From Yinghuangia seranimata (lineage in GTDB: Bacteria > Actinomycetota > Actinomycetes > Streptomycetales > Streptomycetaceae), in contig NZ_JASAOI010000062.1 of assembly GCF_029953285.1 (NCBI RefSeq), positions 1 through 64,000 on the forward strand: a stretch of DNA of 64,000 bases, written 5' to 3'. The notes under the pieces were generated by a model. The model saw only the letters and a list, made by a program, of their open reading frames with translations. It was not told the origin of the DNA and did not search any database. Both the position numbers and the translations under genes were made by a program. This document shows positions 1-8,877 of the stretch, piece after piece (the stretch's first letter is position 1; every line of letters starts with the position of its first letter).

Positions 1-9
1 GGTGTCGGA

Positions 10-38
10 TTGTGCGCCCGCGTTTCGCGGGCGCACAA
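10..38. terminator. Intrinsic terminator hairpin at window edge
   Basis: A perfect 13-bp inverted repeat (10-22 with 26-38) closes on a TTT loop. It probably ends a gene lying to the left of the window. There is no clear T-tract, as is usual in high-GC actinomycetes. Confidence 0.6.
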
Positions 39-300
39 CGGAGGTTCGGGTAGTGCGGTTGCCGGCGAGCGTTTTCGGGTGGGTTCCACGGTGCGCTGTA
101 CCAGGCAACCGGTTGAGGTGACGGGGATCGCAGGTTGGGCCGTTCGTCGGGTCATCGCGTGCAATGGGGTGGCCGGCGGGTGGAGGTGCTGGTCGGCAGG
201 GGGGTTGTACGGGCGGGGTACTCCGCTCGTTGGAGCGGGGGGCGTTGAAATCGTCTTGGGGGGCGACTCGGGGGGCGGGTCGCGTCCGAACAATGGGGGC
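39..300. other. Gene-free G-rich stretch upstream of the serine hydrolase
   Basis: No convincing gene is seen. The + strand is strongly G-rich, with many runs of four to six Gs between 180 and 300, and there is a small inverted repeat CCGCTC/GAGCGG near 225-240. An open frame runs through it into the serine hydrolase, but its residues look like translated non-coding DNA, so I treat it as leader or promoter DNA. Confidence 0.4.
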
Positions 301-1359
301 ATGGGCGACTTGACGGCGCTTGTGCGGCGCACGGCGGACGAGCTTGCGGCCGATCGGGCCGGTGTCGTGGTGGCCGGGGTGCGGGGTGGGGAGACCGCGT
401 TCGCGGGTGCGGGGCGGGTGGGCGGGGACCATGCGGGGGACGACGTTCCCGGGCCGGACACGCTGTTCGAGATCGGGTCGATCACGAAGGTGTTCACCGC
501 GCTGCTGTTCGCGCGGTTGGTCGGACGCAAGACGGTCGCGCTCGACGAAGCGCTCGCGGACGCGCTGCCCTCGGGCGCGCGTGTGCCCGAGCGCGGTGGG
601 GTCCACATCACGCTGCAGCATCTGGCGACGCACCGCTCTGGCCTTCCCCGGCTGCCGAAAGGCATGCTGCTGAAGGCGCTGCTCAAGCCCAACACGCCGG
701 ATCCGTATGCGCACTGCACGGCCGACCACCTGATCGGCGGGCTAGCCCGCACCCGCCTCGGTGCCCCTCCCGGCCGGCGGTTCCGGTACTCGAACCTCGG
801 CGGCGGGCTGCTCGGCATGGCGCTCGCGCACCGCGCGGGCACCGACTACGAGACGCTGGTCCTGCGGGAGATCGCCGCCCCGCTCGGCATGGTCGACACC
901 GTGGTGGCCGTCGACGCGGCGCGGGCCAAGCGCACGGCCGCCGGGCACAGCCGCACGGGCGAGCCGGTCCCGTCGTGGCGGCTGATGGACCTGGTCGGCG
1001 CGGGCGGCCTGCGGTCGACGGCCGCGGACCTCACGCTGTTCGCGCGGGCGCACCTGGCGTTCGCGGAGGAGGGCCCGCTGGACACGGGTGAGCTGGCGGA
1101 CGCCATGCGCCTCGCGCGTACCGTCGACGAGCCGATGCGCGGCCCGGCCCGCGTGCACCTGGGCTGGATGAGCCTGCCCGCGGGCGGCCCCGGCGGTCCG
1201 CGCATGTACTGGCACAACGGCGGCACTGGAGGCTTCTCCTCTTATATAGGGGTCGATCCCGCGCACGACGCCGCCGTCGTGGTCCTCAGCAGTTCGAGCC
1301 GCTCGGTGGACGCCCCCGCGACCGACCTGCTGCGCGGCCTCGCCTTCGACGATCGCTGA
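301..1359 (+). CDS. Serine hydrolase, beta-lactamase/class C (AmpC-like) family
   Basis: This 352-residue protein has the beta-lactamase-fold serine hydrolase motifs in the right order: SITK (nucleophile Ser60 and Lys63), YSN (Tyr163-Asn165) and HNGGTGG (His305 onward) in place of the KTG box. The family includes D-aminopeptidases, esterases and penicillin-binding-protein-like enzymes, so the substrate cannot be given. No signal peptide is visible, suggesting a cytoplasmic enzyme. I chose ATG 301 because family-like sequence begins a few residues later. The frame stays open upstream to position 10, but that part is low-complexity and unlike protein. It stands alone; the downstream amidase is separated by about 110 bases. 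Confidence 0.85.
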   Translation: MGDLTALVRRTADELAADRAGVVVAGVRGGETAFAGAGRVGGDHAGDDVPGPDTLFEIGSITKVFTALLFARLVGRKTVALDEALADALPSGARVPERGGVHITLQHLATHRSGLPRLPKGMLLKALLKPNTPDPYAHCTADHLIGGLARTRLGAPPGRRFRYSNLGGGLLGMALAHRAGTDYETLVLREIAAPLGMVDTVVAVDAARAKRTAAGHSRTGEPVPSWRLMDLVGAGGLRSTAADLTLFARAHLAFAEEGPLDTGELADAMRLARTVDEPMRGPARVHLGWMSLPAGGPGGPRMYWHNGGTGGFSSYIGVDPAHDAAVVVLSSSSRSVDAPATDLLRGLAFDDR

Positions 1360-1471
1360 CAAACCGTCAGAAAGATCCCCGTGCGCTCTGGAGATCGTTG
1401 GCCGATGCACGCATGATGCGGTCAGCGCGCCCCGGTCGGCGGGCGCCGGCGTCGCGGGTGAGGAGCACAGC

Positions 1472-2905
1472 GTGGAGATGGCGGAGCTGTTGGACGGTCA
1501 CGACGCGGTCGGCCTCGCCGAGCTCGTGCGCACCGACCAGGTCAAGCCGGCCGAGCTGCTGGACGCCGTGGTCGCCCGCCTCGAGGAGCGCAACCCGGTG
1601 CTCAACGCGGTGGTGTCGACCCGCCTCGACGAGGCGTACCGCGACGTCGCCGCCGGCCTGCCGGAGGGTCCGCTGCGCGGTGTCCCGTTCGGGGTCAAGG
1701 ACCTGGAGTGCGACGTCGCGGGGATGGCGTCGACGTACGGCAGCCGGCTGTTCGCGGACAACGTCGTCGACCGGGACGGCGTCCTGGCGTCCCGCTACCG
1801 CGCGGTCGGCCTGGTGCTGGTCGGGAAGACCAACACGCCGGAGTTCGGCAAGAACGCGAGCACCGAGCCGCTGCTCTTCGGCCCCGCCCGCAACCCGTGG
1901 AACACCGGCTACTCGACGGGTGGTTCGAGTGGCGGTTCGGCGGCGGCCGTGGCCGGCGGCATCCTCCCGGCCGGGCACGCGAACGACGGCGGCGGGTCGA
2001 TCCGCATCCCGGCGGCGTGCTGCGGCCTGTTCGGGCTCAAGCCGTCGCGCGGACGCGTGCCGCACGACGGGGCCGACGGTGCCTTCGCGAGCCCGCTGTC
2101 GATAGCGAACGCGGTGACCCGCACGGTGCGCGACAGTGCCGCGCTGCTGGACGCGGTGGCCGGCCCGCTCCCGGGCGACCCGTCCCTCGTACCCGCGCCC
2201 GCGGGCTCGTTCCTCGCCGCGCTGGCCGAGCCGCCGGCCCGGCTGCGGATCGGCTTCGCGACGGTCAGCGCGGACGGTGTCGCCGCGCATCCCGCGGCGG
2301 TGGCCGCCGTCGAGCGCACGGCCGCACTGCTGGCGGAACTGGGGCACGACGTCTCCGAGTCCGCGCCCTCGTGGGACCCGGCCGTGGTCACGAACGCGCT
2401 GCGCGTCCTGATGGGCGCGGCGACCCGAGCCCGGATCGAGGACCGGCTGGCCGCCCTCGGGCGCGACGTCGCGGTCGACGACCTCGAGCCGATGCAGCGC
2501 TTCGCGTACGACGCGCTGGCCTCAGTGCCCGCGGCGGTGCTGACCCGCACGCTGCGCGAGACGGAACTGTTGGGCCGTCACATCGCCCCGTGGTTTGCCG
2601 AGTTCGACGTGTGGCTGACACCTACGCTCGGCATCGGGGTGCCGCAGCTGGGCTGGATGGACACCACGCGCGTGGAGACGATGGGGAACGCCGGCCAGAT
2701 GACGTGGTTCACGTCGGTGTTCAACGCGACGGGCCTGCCCGCGGCGTCGGTGCCGGCCGGCTTCGACGGCCAAGGGCTGCCCGTGGGCGTGCAGTTGGTC
2801 GGGCGGATGGGTGCCGAGGCGACGCTGCTGCGGGTCGCGGCACAGCTCGAGGAGGCCGCGCCGTGGCCGTGGCAGGCGCCGTGGCCGGTGGCCGCGCGGG
2901 ATTGA
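1472..2905 (+). CDS. Amidase, amidase-signature family
   Basis: The 477-residue protein is a full-length amidase-signature hydrolase that cleaves amide bonds by a Ser-cisSer-Lys triad. Lys76 lies in FGVKD, the cis-Ser is at about 152 in the GGSSGGS signature, and the nucleophile Ser176 is in the GGGSIRIPA segment. The family covers GatA-like, acylamidase and nylonase-type enzymes. The absence of gatB/gatC neighbours argues against a tRNA amidotransferase subunit. GTG 1472 is chosen because AGGAG at 1461-1465 is well placed; ATG 1478 is the alternative. The 3' end abuts a 12-base tandem repeat and a terminator. Confidence 0.88.
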   Translation: MEMAELLDGHDAVGLAELVRTDQVKPAELLDAVVARLEERNPVLNAVVSTRLDEAYRDVAAGLPEGPLRGVPFGVKDLECDVAGMASTYGSRLFADNVVDRDGVLASRYRAVGLVLVGKTNTPEFGKNASTEPLLFGPARNPWNTGYSTGGSSGGSAAAVAGGILPAGHANDGGGSIRIPAACCGLFGLKPSRGRVPHDGADGAFASPLSIANAVTRTVRDSAALLDAVAGPLPGDPSLVPAPAGSFLAALAEPPARLRIGFATVSADGVAAHPAAVAAVERTAALLAELGHDVSESAPSWDPAVVTNALRVLMGAATRARIEDRLAALGRDVAVDDLEPMQRFAYDALASVPAAVLTRTLRETELLGRHIAPWFAEFDVWLTPTLGIGVPQLGWMDTTRVETMGNAGQMTWFTSVFNATGLPAASVPAGFDGQGLPVGVQLVGRMGAEATLLRVAAQLEEAAPWPWQAPWPVAARD

Positions 2906-2945
2906 CCGGGCACGGGACCGGGCACGGGACCGGGCACGGGACCGG
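2905..2945. repeat. 12-base tandem repeat, three full copies plus five bases
   Basis: The unit ACCGGGCACGGG occurs at 2905-2916, 2917-2928 and 2929-2940, with a partial fourth copy. It starts inside the amidase stop codon. It looks like a slippage-generated repeat in the 3' untranslated region. Confidence 0.75.
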
Positions 2946-2983
2946 CGCCGCCGGACCGGACAAGGGAACAGTCCGGCGGCGCC
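2944..2983. terminator. Bidirectional terminator between amidase and tauD-like gene
   Basis: A perfect 13-bp stem (2944-2956 with 2971-2983) and a 14-base loop sit between two convergent genes. Confidence 0.7.
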
Positions 2984-3058
2984 TCCCGGAGGCCAACCCC
3001 CGTGGCCCGCACCGGTGTCGACGGTGCAGGCCACGTGTCCTCCGGGGCCGGGAGCCGG

Positions 3059-3964
3059 CTAGGCGGCCTGGGCGCCGCCCTGCGGGACGGGGCTGATCGC
3101 CGTGCTGGAGCGCCCGTCCACGCCGACCGGCACGTCGCCGTCGACGGTGGTGCGGTGCAGGACGCGCTTCGCCGTGCCGAAGTCGGACACGGCGCGGTGC
3201 TGGGTGGCACGGTTGTCCCAGATCGCGACGTCGCCCGGCTGCCACGTCCAGCGCACGGTGTTCTCGATGCGCGTGACGTGGCCCTGCAACAGGTCGATGA
3301 GCAGCTTGGAGTCGTCGCGCGAGTAGCCGGCGATGCGCTGGACGAACCCGCCCAGCAGCAGCGTGCGTTCGCCGGTCACCGGGTGCACGCGCACGACCGG
3401 GTGCTCGGTCTCGTACTTCGTCGAGGCGAAGATCTCCTGGTAGCGCTTGAACGCCTCGGCGTCGCGGTCGGGGTTGACGCCCGCGTAGTCGTAGACGTTG
3501 GTGTGGACCGCGCGCAGCGAGTTCGCCAACTCCTTGAGTTCGGGGGTCAGTTCGTCGTACGCGGCAGCGGTGTTAGCCCACACGGTGTGGCCGCCCGCCT
3601 CGGGGATCTCGATGGCGCGCAGGATCGAGGCGAGCGGGTAGGCGGGGACGAAGGTGACGTCGGTGTGCCACTGGTCGGCGGCGCCGCCGTACTCGCTGGT
3701 GATCGGGAGGACCAGCTCGCCCTCGGTGTTGACCGTGGGGTGGCCGATCGGATCGCCGAGCAGGCGGGTGAAGTCGAGCTGGATCTCGTCGGTCAGGTGG
3801 TCCTGACCGCGGAAGAACACGACCTTGTGGGCGTGCAGGGCGTCGCGGACGGCGTCGACCGTGGCGGGGTCGAGGTCGCCCGAAAGGCGCACGTTGCCGA
3901 TGACGGCGCCGATGCGTCCGGCGACCTTGGTGACGGTGATGCCCTCGATGGCGGTGGCGGTCAC
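3059..3964 (-). CDS. TauD/TfdA-family Fe(II)/2-oxoglutarate dioxygenase
   Basis: The 301-residue protein carries the iron facial triad of TauD/TfdA dioxygenases: His100-x-Asp102 in QWHTD and the distal His256 in DNRATQH. Such enzymes couple 2-oxoglutarate decarboxylation to substrate hydroxylation. Taurine or other alkylsulfonates, or aryloxyalkanoates, are the known substrates, but the choice is not readable from sequence. The start is GTG at 3964, preceded by GGAAGGA on the minus strand. The frame stays open for about 100 more codons upstream without family resemblance. A long leader of about 230 bases separates a good promoter from this start and holds a possible leader peptide. No sulfonate transporter genes are adjacent. 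Confidence 0.85.
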   Translation of the reverse strand: MTATAIEGITVTKVAGRIGAVIGNVRLSGDLDPATVDAVRDALHAHKVVFFRGQDHLTDEIQLDFTRLLGDPIGHPTVNTEGELVLPITSEYGGAADQWHTDVTFVPAYPLASILRAIEIPEAGGHTVWANTAAAYDELTPELKELANSLRAVHTNVYDYAGVNPDRDAEAFKRYQEIFASTKYETEHPVVRVHPVTGERTLLLGGFVQRIAGYSRDDSKLLIDLLQGHVTRIENTVRWTWQPGDVAIWDNRATQHRAVSDFGTAKRVLHRTTVDGDVPVGVDGRSSTAISPVPQGGAQAA

Positions 3965-4368
3965 AGCTTTTCCTTCCGATGCATGGACATGGCGGTCCGC
4001 GCCCAGGCGTGTCGGAGCGGACGCCGAGAAGGGCGTCGGCATGCCGTACGGGCCTTGAGAGAACGAGAGAGAGGTCGCGCGACCGCCGCGCGAATCGGGC
4101 GCGGTCAGGACAGGCGGGAGAGGCGGCGCGCGTCGGTCAGCGACAGTGCGCGCCGGGCGGCACCGGCAGGTGCGTGATGCGGTGGAGAACCAGCATGCGC
4201 ACGATTCTGGGGTGGGATAGGTGCAGGGGTCAACTATTAACGGATGACCATACTGCGACACACCCGGATGAGTGCGTCCAATTCCTCATCAGATGGTAAA
4301 GATCGCCGTACGGTGAAGGTCCGTCAGGCCGCCGCGGCGGCCTCCCACCCCTCCCGACGAGGTGAGTC
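3965..4368. promoter_or_regulatory. Divergent control region between dioxygenase and deacetylase genes
   Basis: The minus-strand promoter for the dioxygenase is readable as -35 TTGACC (4233-4228) and -10 CAGAAT (4209-4204) with an 18-base spacer, giving a leader of about 230 bases. The segment 4225-4320 is AT-richer than its surroundings and must also hold the plus-strand promoter of the deacetylase-like gene, which I could not pinpoint. Confidence 0.5.
4137..4196 (-). CDS. Possible leaderless 19-codon leader peptide upstream of the dioxygenase
   Basis: An ATG at 4196 opens a 19-codon frame ending with TGA at 4137-4139. It begins about where transcription should start from the promoter 4204-4233, so it would be translated as a leaderless mRNA. 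The peptide has three His, three Pro and a Cys-Arg end just before the stop. Attenuating leader peptides are known upstream of actinobacterial sulfur genes. The link here is only inference from position. Confidence 0.3.
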   Translation of the reverse strand: MLVLHRITHLPVPPGAHCR

Positions 4369-5715
4369 GTGCGCTCAGCCCGTGCTGCAGCCGTGCTCGT
4401 GGTCGTCGCCGTCCTGGCCGCCGTGGGCTTCGTGTTCCTGGCCAAGGACACCGACACCGCCAAGAAGAAGTCCCCGACGGCCGGCTCGGGCGGCGGCACC
4501 GACAAGCGCGTCCAGGCCGCGCCGCCGCCCGCCGCACAGCCGCTCACACTGATCGGCGACGGCTCGACGTCCGTCACCCCCGGCACCCAGCCCAACCGGC
4601 ACCCCGTCGACAAGCTGCAGCCCGGGCAGCAGCCGCCGCAGTTCGTGGTCTTCTCGTGGGACGGCGTCGGGGAGGACAACCAGAAGCTGTTCTCGCACTT
4701 CCGGCAGGTCGCCCGGGAGTCCAAGGCGAACATGACGCTGTTCCTCAGCGGCATCTACGTCCTGCCCGGCAGCCAGCGCGCGCAGTACCACGGGCCGAAC
4801 AAGCCGGTCGGCCAGACCGACATCGGCTTCCTCGACGCCAACGAGGTGCACGACACCATCGAGCAGCTCGGCCTGGCGTGGCAGGACGGCCACGAGGTCG
4901 GCACGCACTTCAACGGGCACTTCTGCGGCCCGAGCGGCGGCGGCTCGTGGACGCCCGCGGACTGGGTCAACGAGACCGAGCAGGCGATCAAGTTCGTCCA
5001 GACATGGAAGACCACGACCGGCATCAACGACCTGCCGCCCCTGCCGTTCGACTACAAGAAGGAGCTGATCGGCGGCCGCGCGCCGTGCCTGGAGGGCCAG
5101 AAGGCGCTGCTCCAGGCCGCGCCGCAGCTGGGCTTCCGGTACGACTCCAGCTCGCCGGGCGCCCGCCAGGTGTGGCCGGCCAAGTCCAACGGCATCTGGG
5201 ACTTCGGGCTGCAGTCGATCCCGCTGCCGGGCCACTCGTTCGAGGTCCTGTCGATGGACTACAACATCATGTTCAACCAGTCCCGCACGGTGAAGGGCGA
5301 CCCGGCGAACTTCCCCGCGTGGGAGGAGCAGGCGTACCAGAGCTACACGGCGGGCTTCAACCGCGCGTACACCACCAACCGCGCGCCGATGATCATCGGC
5401 AACCACTTCGAGAGCTGGAACGGCGGCATCTACATGAAGGCCGTCGAGCGCACGATGCGCGAGGTGTGCGCCAAGGACGGCGTGCGCTGCGTGTCGTTCC
5501 ACGAGCTCGCCGACTGGATGGACGCGCAGGACCCCGAGGTGCTCGCCAAGCTCCAGAAGCTGAACCTGTCCGAGAAGCCGGACTGGACGACCTACCTCGC
5601 CCCGGCTCCCGCGGCTCCCGCGGCACCGGCCGCCCCGGCCGCTCCCGCCGCTCCCCCGGCGGCACCCGCCGCCGCCCAGCCCGCGGCGCTGCCGCCGGCC
5701 CGGCAGGGGTCGTAA
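4369..5715 (+). CDS. Secreted polysaccharide-deacetylase-like (NodB-fold) protein
   Basis: The 448-residue protein begins with a short positively charged segment and one hydrophobic stretch (residues 5-24), either a signal peptide or a membrane anchor. A Lys/Gly/Pro linker follows. The catalytic region resembles carbohydrate esterase family 4: Asp98 in SWDGVGED matches the first metal/base motif, and His180-x3-His184 in GTHFNGH matches the metal-binding second motif. The last 40 residues are an Ala/Pro-rich tail typical of wall-spanning proteins. Its substrate (peptidoglycan, chitin or another wall polymer) is not determinable. GTG 4369 has GAGGTGAG just upstream. A strong terminator follows. 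Confidence 0.75.
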   Translation: MRSARAAAVLVVVAVLAAVGFVFLAKDTDTAKKKSPTAGSGGGTDKRVQAAPPPAAQPLTLIGDGSTSVTPGTQPNRHPVDKLQPGQQPPQFVVFSWDGVGEDNQKLFSHFRQVARESKANMTLFLSGIYVLPGSQRAQYHGPNKPVGQTDIGFLDANEVHDTIEQLGLAWQDGHEVGTHFNGHFCGPSGGGSWTPADWVNETEQAIKFVQTWKTTTGINDLPPLPFDYKKELIGGRAPCLEGQKALLQAAPQLGFRYDSSSPGARQVWPAKSNGIWDFGLQSIPLPGHSFEVLSMDYNIMFNQSRTVKGDPANFPAWEEQAYQSYTAGFNRAYTTNRAPMIIGNHFESWNGGIYMKAVERTMREVCAKDGVRCVSFHELADWMDAQDPEVLAKLQKLNLSEKPDWTTYLAPAPAAPAAPAAPAAPAAPPAAPAAAQPAALPPARQGS

Positions 5716-5741
5716 CCGGCCCGGGTTCCCTCGAACCCGAA

Positions 5742-5779
5742 CGCGGGGTGCCCGGCGGCTCCGAGCCGGGCACCCCGCG
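5742..5779. terminator. Bidirectional terminator
   Basis: A perfect 15-bp stem (5742-5756 with 5765-5779) and an 8-base loop lie between convergent genes and would serve both. Confidence 0.8.
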
Positions 5780-5797
5780 GTGCTTTCGCCAACAGCC

Positions 5798-6700
5798 CTA
5801 CCGCGCCAGGTGTTCCCGCAGGAACCGCGCGGTGGCGTCGACCGCCTGGGTGACATACGGCTCGCCGTCGTACAGGTCGACGTGCAGCTTCGCGTCGAGC
5901 CACACGATCTCCTTCGGGTCGGCCATCCGCTCGTACGCCTCCTTCGCCCCCTCGGGCGAGCAGTACGCGTCCTCGACCCCGTGCACGATCAGCCCGGGCG
6001 TCGGCCCGAGGAAGTCCGCGCCCGCCATGTTGTCGACGGTGACCATCTCGCGCACCGACGCCCGCGTCACCCGGTTGCGCCAGTGCTCTGCCGCGCTGCG
6101 CTCCGTGCCGTAGTACGCGAACGGCTCGGCCCCGCCCATCGCCGCCTCGCCCTCCTCGGCGACCGCCGGCAGGTACTCGACGTCACCCCCGCCGTCCTGC
6201 CGCTCAAGCGTCTCGACGAAGCCGGCGAGCGCCTGCCGATAGCCCTCGGGCCCGAAGCCCGCGCGCATCGCGTACGGCGAGTTGTACGCCCCGGCGATAC
6301 CCGCGAACGCCTTCACCCGCGGGTCGAACGCCGCGAACTTCAGCGCGTAGCCGCCGCCGAGGCAGATCCCGACCGCCCCGATCCGCGCCGCGTCCACCTC
6401 GGGCCGCGACCGCAGCAGGCTCACCGCCGCCCGCAGGTCCGCCAGCTTCCCCTGCGGGTCCTCATGCTGCCGCGGCGCCCCGCCCGACTCACCCCAGTTC
6501 CGGTGGTCGAACGCCAGCGTGGCGAACCCGAGCTCCGCCAGCCGCGCCGCGTACGTCCCGGTCACCTGCTCCTTCACCCCGGTGAACGGTCCCGTGAACA
6601 CCAGACCGGCCACCGGCCCGGTGCCCCCTTCGGGCAGGCGCAGCACACCGGCGATCTCGATCCCTTCGACAAAAAAGGACACCCGCTCCACAGTCGTCAT
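5798..6700 (-). CDS. Alpha/beta hydrolase, dienelactone-hydrolase-like
   Basis: The 300-residue protein has an alpha/beta-hydrolase fold. Its nucleophile elbow reads GICLGG, so the nucleophile is Cys113 rather than Ser, as in dienelactone hydrolases. The catalytic His lies in the C-terminal LHVDLYD segment. An HRNWGESGG segment near residues 66-74 is typical of the YcjY-like subgroup. The probable role is hydrolysis of a small ester or lactone in the cytoplasm. ATG 6700 was chosen because conserved sequence starts there; the upstream extension of the frame is low-complexity. It is monocistronic and divergent from the WXG cassette. Confidence 0.78.
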   Translation of the reverse strand: MTTVERVSFFVEGIEIAGVLRLPEGGTGPVAGLVFTGPFTGVKEQVTGTYAARLAELGFATLAFDHRNWGESGGAPRQHEDPQGKLADLRAAVSLLRSRPEVDAARIGAVGICLGGGYALKFAAFDPRVKAFAGIAGAYNSPYAMRAGFGPEGYRQALAGFVETLERQDGGGDVEYLPAVAEEGEAAMGGAEPFAYYGTERSAAEHWRNRVTRASVREMVTVDNMAGADFLGPTPGLIVHGVEDAYCSPEGAKEAYERMADPKEIVWLDAKLHVDLYDGEPYVTQAVDATARFLREHLAR

Positions 6701-6873
6701 CCCCGCAGCAAACCACGCCCCCCACCCTGCCGCGCCGCCCCGCCCCCCGGCATTCCACCTGAATCCGGCACGGCCGCCCAGCATTCGAGACTCGAACACA
6801 CTTTGTATGACAGCGAGTTCAGGCGCTAGGTTCACCTCCAACCAGTTTGTCACTTCGGGGGAAGACGGCACCC
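6701..6873. promoter_or_regulatory. Promoter region of the WXG cassette
   Basis: The divergent interval includes an AT-richer section (6780-6850) with a possible plus-strand -10 hexamer TAGGTT at 6827-6832. GGGGGAAG at 6857-6864 is the ribosome-binding site that selects ATG 6874. Confidence 0.4.
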
Positions 6874-8214
6874 ATGGCACCCGATCCAGGCGCTCCCAAT
6901 CCGTATCCGAACCTCGGGTTCAATCCCGCCCCAGGCGCGATACCGACGATTTCCCACATGGTCGACATGCTGCGCGCCGCACAGCGGGCTCTCGACGACG
7001 CCAAGCAGTGCGTCACGACGATCTCCCAAAGCAACAGCGCCGTATGGAAGGGCGATGCCGGGGACGGGTTCCGCAAGGACATCAGCGAAAAGCTGCCCGG
7101 CCGCCTGACCAAGGCGGCCACCTCCATCAGCCAGGCCGCCGACCACCTGACGCAATGGCAGACCGACCTGGCCGGCTTCCAGGACGAGGCCAAACGCCTC
7201 GAAGGCGACGCGGCGGCAGCGAGGCAGAAGCGCGACACGGCCGCACAGAGCGAGCAACAGGCCTCGGGCAACGTCGACTTGCAACTTCTCAACCAGCGCT
7301 TCGACTCCGATGCGGCACTGACGAACGCGCAGCAGCGATACGACACGGCGGCGAAGTCCCTCATCGACGCCCGCACCGCGGCGAACAACGCGGTGGAGGA
7401 GTTCAACGCCATCATCAAGCGCGCCGAGGAACTGCAACACCGCCACGAGTCCGACGCGAAAGCCGTGGCGGGCAAACTGGACGACGCGGATGACATAGCC
7501 CCGCACAAGCCGAGTTTCTGGCAACGGCTGAAAAACCAGTTCACCGACCTGAAGAACCTCGGCGACATGCTGGCCTTCGTCGGAGCCGCGGCCGGCCTGG
7601 CGGCCTTGACGATCCTCAGCGGCGGCACCCTAGCCCCGTTCCTGCTCGCGGGTGCGGCGGCGCTGAGCGCGGGCGCACTGGCCGCACACCTCGCGGATGA
7701 CGGCATGTGGAAGAAGGTTCTGACGGGGAAGGCCGGGTTCCAGGGCTACGTGTCCGTCATCGGCGACGCGATCGGTGCTGTGCCAGGAGCGTCGGCAGTC
7801 GTCATGGCCGGGCGCGCCAGCGTGCGAGCTGCGGTGGCAAGTTCGGCCCAGGCTGTCAGGTGGGGCGGACAGGCGGCCACCAAGAGCCAGTTGCTGGTCG
7901 AAGCAGCCAAAGACATGACCAGGACGTTGCCGGCGGCAAACGCCGCTGTATTCGGCGGTACGCAAGTAACCATCAACACCCTGGTCCAGGCGACCCGGGA
8001 GGGAACTGCGGCTGCTGTGGCGGCGATGCCTGCCGCGTCGACGGCGACCAAGGTGATCCAGGGCCTCACAACGGCCGGCACCGGCTACGACGTTGCCAGC
8101 AACCTCGGGCTGACCCCGAACATCGACCACTCCCCGGTGGACTTCCTGTTGACCGCCCCAGGGGCCAAGCCCGCGTTCGACGCCGGCAGGGCCGCCTTCC
8201 AGCGAATCCCGTGA
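6874..8214 (+). CDS. WXG-motif protein, putative type VII secretion substrate
   Basis: The 446-residue protein has an N-terminal helical hairpin with a Trp-Lys-Gly motif (residues 57-59, AVWKGDAG), the WXG signature of type VII secretion substrates. A long Ala/Gln-rich coiled coil follows to about residue 210, then a hydrophobic double segment (about 230-275), and an Ala-rich C-terminal half with no recognised toxin domain. The organisation resembles N-terminal halves of actinobacterial polymorphic toxins whose catalytic end is missing. ATG 6874 is preferred over the in-frame TTG 6847 because GGGGGAAG sits 9 bases upstream. It is followed after 9 bases by a gene of unknown family, implying an operon. 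Codons end in A or T more often than in neighbouring housekeeping genes. Confidence 0.6.
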   Translation: MAPDPGAPNPYPNLGFNPAPGAIPTISHMVDMLRAAQRALDDAKQCVTTISQSNSAVWKGDAGDGFRKDISEKLPGRLTKAATSISQAADHLTQWQTDLAGFQDEAKRLEGDAAAARQKRDTAAQSEQQASGNVDLQLLNQRFDSDAALTNAQQRYDTAAKSLIDARTAANNAVEEFNAIIKRAEELQHRHESDAKAVAGKLDDADDIAPHKPSFWQRLKNQFTDLKNLGDMLAFVGAAAGLAALTILSGGTLAPFLLAGAAALSAGALAAHLADDGMWKKVLTGKAGFQGYVSVIGDAIGAVPGASAVVMAGRASVRAAVASSAQAVRWGGQAATKSQLLVEAAKDMTRTLPAANAAVFGGTQVTINTLVQATREGTAAAVAAMPAASTATKVIQGLTTAGTGYDVASNLGLTPNIDHSPVDFLLTAPGAKPAFDAGRAAFQRIP

Positions 8215-8223
8215 GCGCCCAAG

Positions 8224-8862
8224 ATGAACATCGACTTCAATCTGCCCGAGGGGTTTCTGGCCATCGACCTGGCCCCCGACCCCGACCGACTGAGGGTCCT
8301 TTGGGAACATGCCACGGGCGCCCTGACCGACGACGAGTTGCAGAGCGCCGCAGCATCATTCGCCACCATGTACGTGGTCCTGGACGAGTTGCGCAGTCGA
8401 CAGACCGTGCACATATCCGTGGGCATACACCCCTATGGGGATGACTCATTCTCCCGTGCCCTGTTCACGGTCTCGCTGCGAGACAGCGAGATACCCGACA
8501 GCAGCCTCGCCCTCCACGCAGTACGGCGCGTCCTCGACGAACGGCCGAGCATGGAAACGGTCACCGATATCGACCTATGGAAGTCCGGACCGGCGATCCT
8601 GATGGACGGGGAGCACACGCCCGACCCGTCCCTGCCCGACGTCAAGCTGCGCCAGAGCCGACTGATCGTCCCGTTCCCGGACGGTGACTCTCGTCTCGCC
8701 GTGATGGACATGGCCACGCCGGACCTGCGCAGCGGGGACGACTACCGTGACCTGCTGATACTGATCGGCGAAACGCTGAGCTTCAGGGAGACCCGACAGG
8801 CCGCCCCCGAGCCTCCCGCACCCGCCGCGGGGCCAGGCCTGATCGCCTCTGTACTCGGTTGA
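8224..8862 (+). CDS. Uncharacterised protein of the WXG cassette
   Basis: I do not recognise this 212-residue protein. It has no signal peptide or membrane segment, is acidic, and is predicted to be a mixed alpha/beta cytoplasmic protein with a Pro/Ala-rich C-terminal tail (about 185-205). It lies 9 bases after the WXG gene and 15 bases before the next gene, so the three are probably co-transcribed. By position it could be a chaperone, immunity-like or accessory factor for the WXG protein. No sequence motif supports any of these. Confidence 0.5.
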   Translation: MNIDFNLPEGFLAIDLAPDPDRLRVLWEHATGALTDDELQSAAASFATMYVVLDELRSRQTVHISVGIHPYGDDSFSRALFTVSLRDSEIPDSSLALHAVRRVLDERPSMETVTDIDLWKSGPAILMDGEHTPDPSLPDVKLRQSRLIVPFPDGDSRLAVMDMATPDLRSGDDYRDLLILIGETLSFRETRQAAPEPPAPAAGPGLIASVLG

Positions 8863-8877
8863 CGGGGAGGAGCAAGC

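Noticed and set aside
10-300. N-terminal extension of the serine hydrolase
   Set aside because: The extra residues are Gly/Val/Arg-rich without similarity and cross a terminator hairpin.
2905-2945. 12-base repeats as a CRISPR-like array
   Set aside because: The copies are contiguous without spacers and only three in number, so it is a simple tandem repeat.
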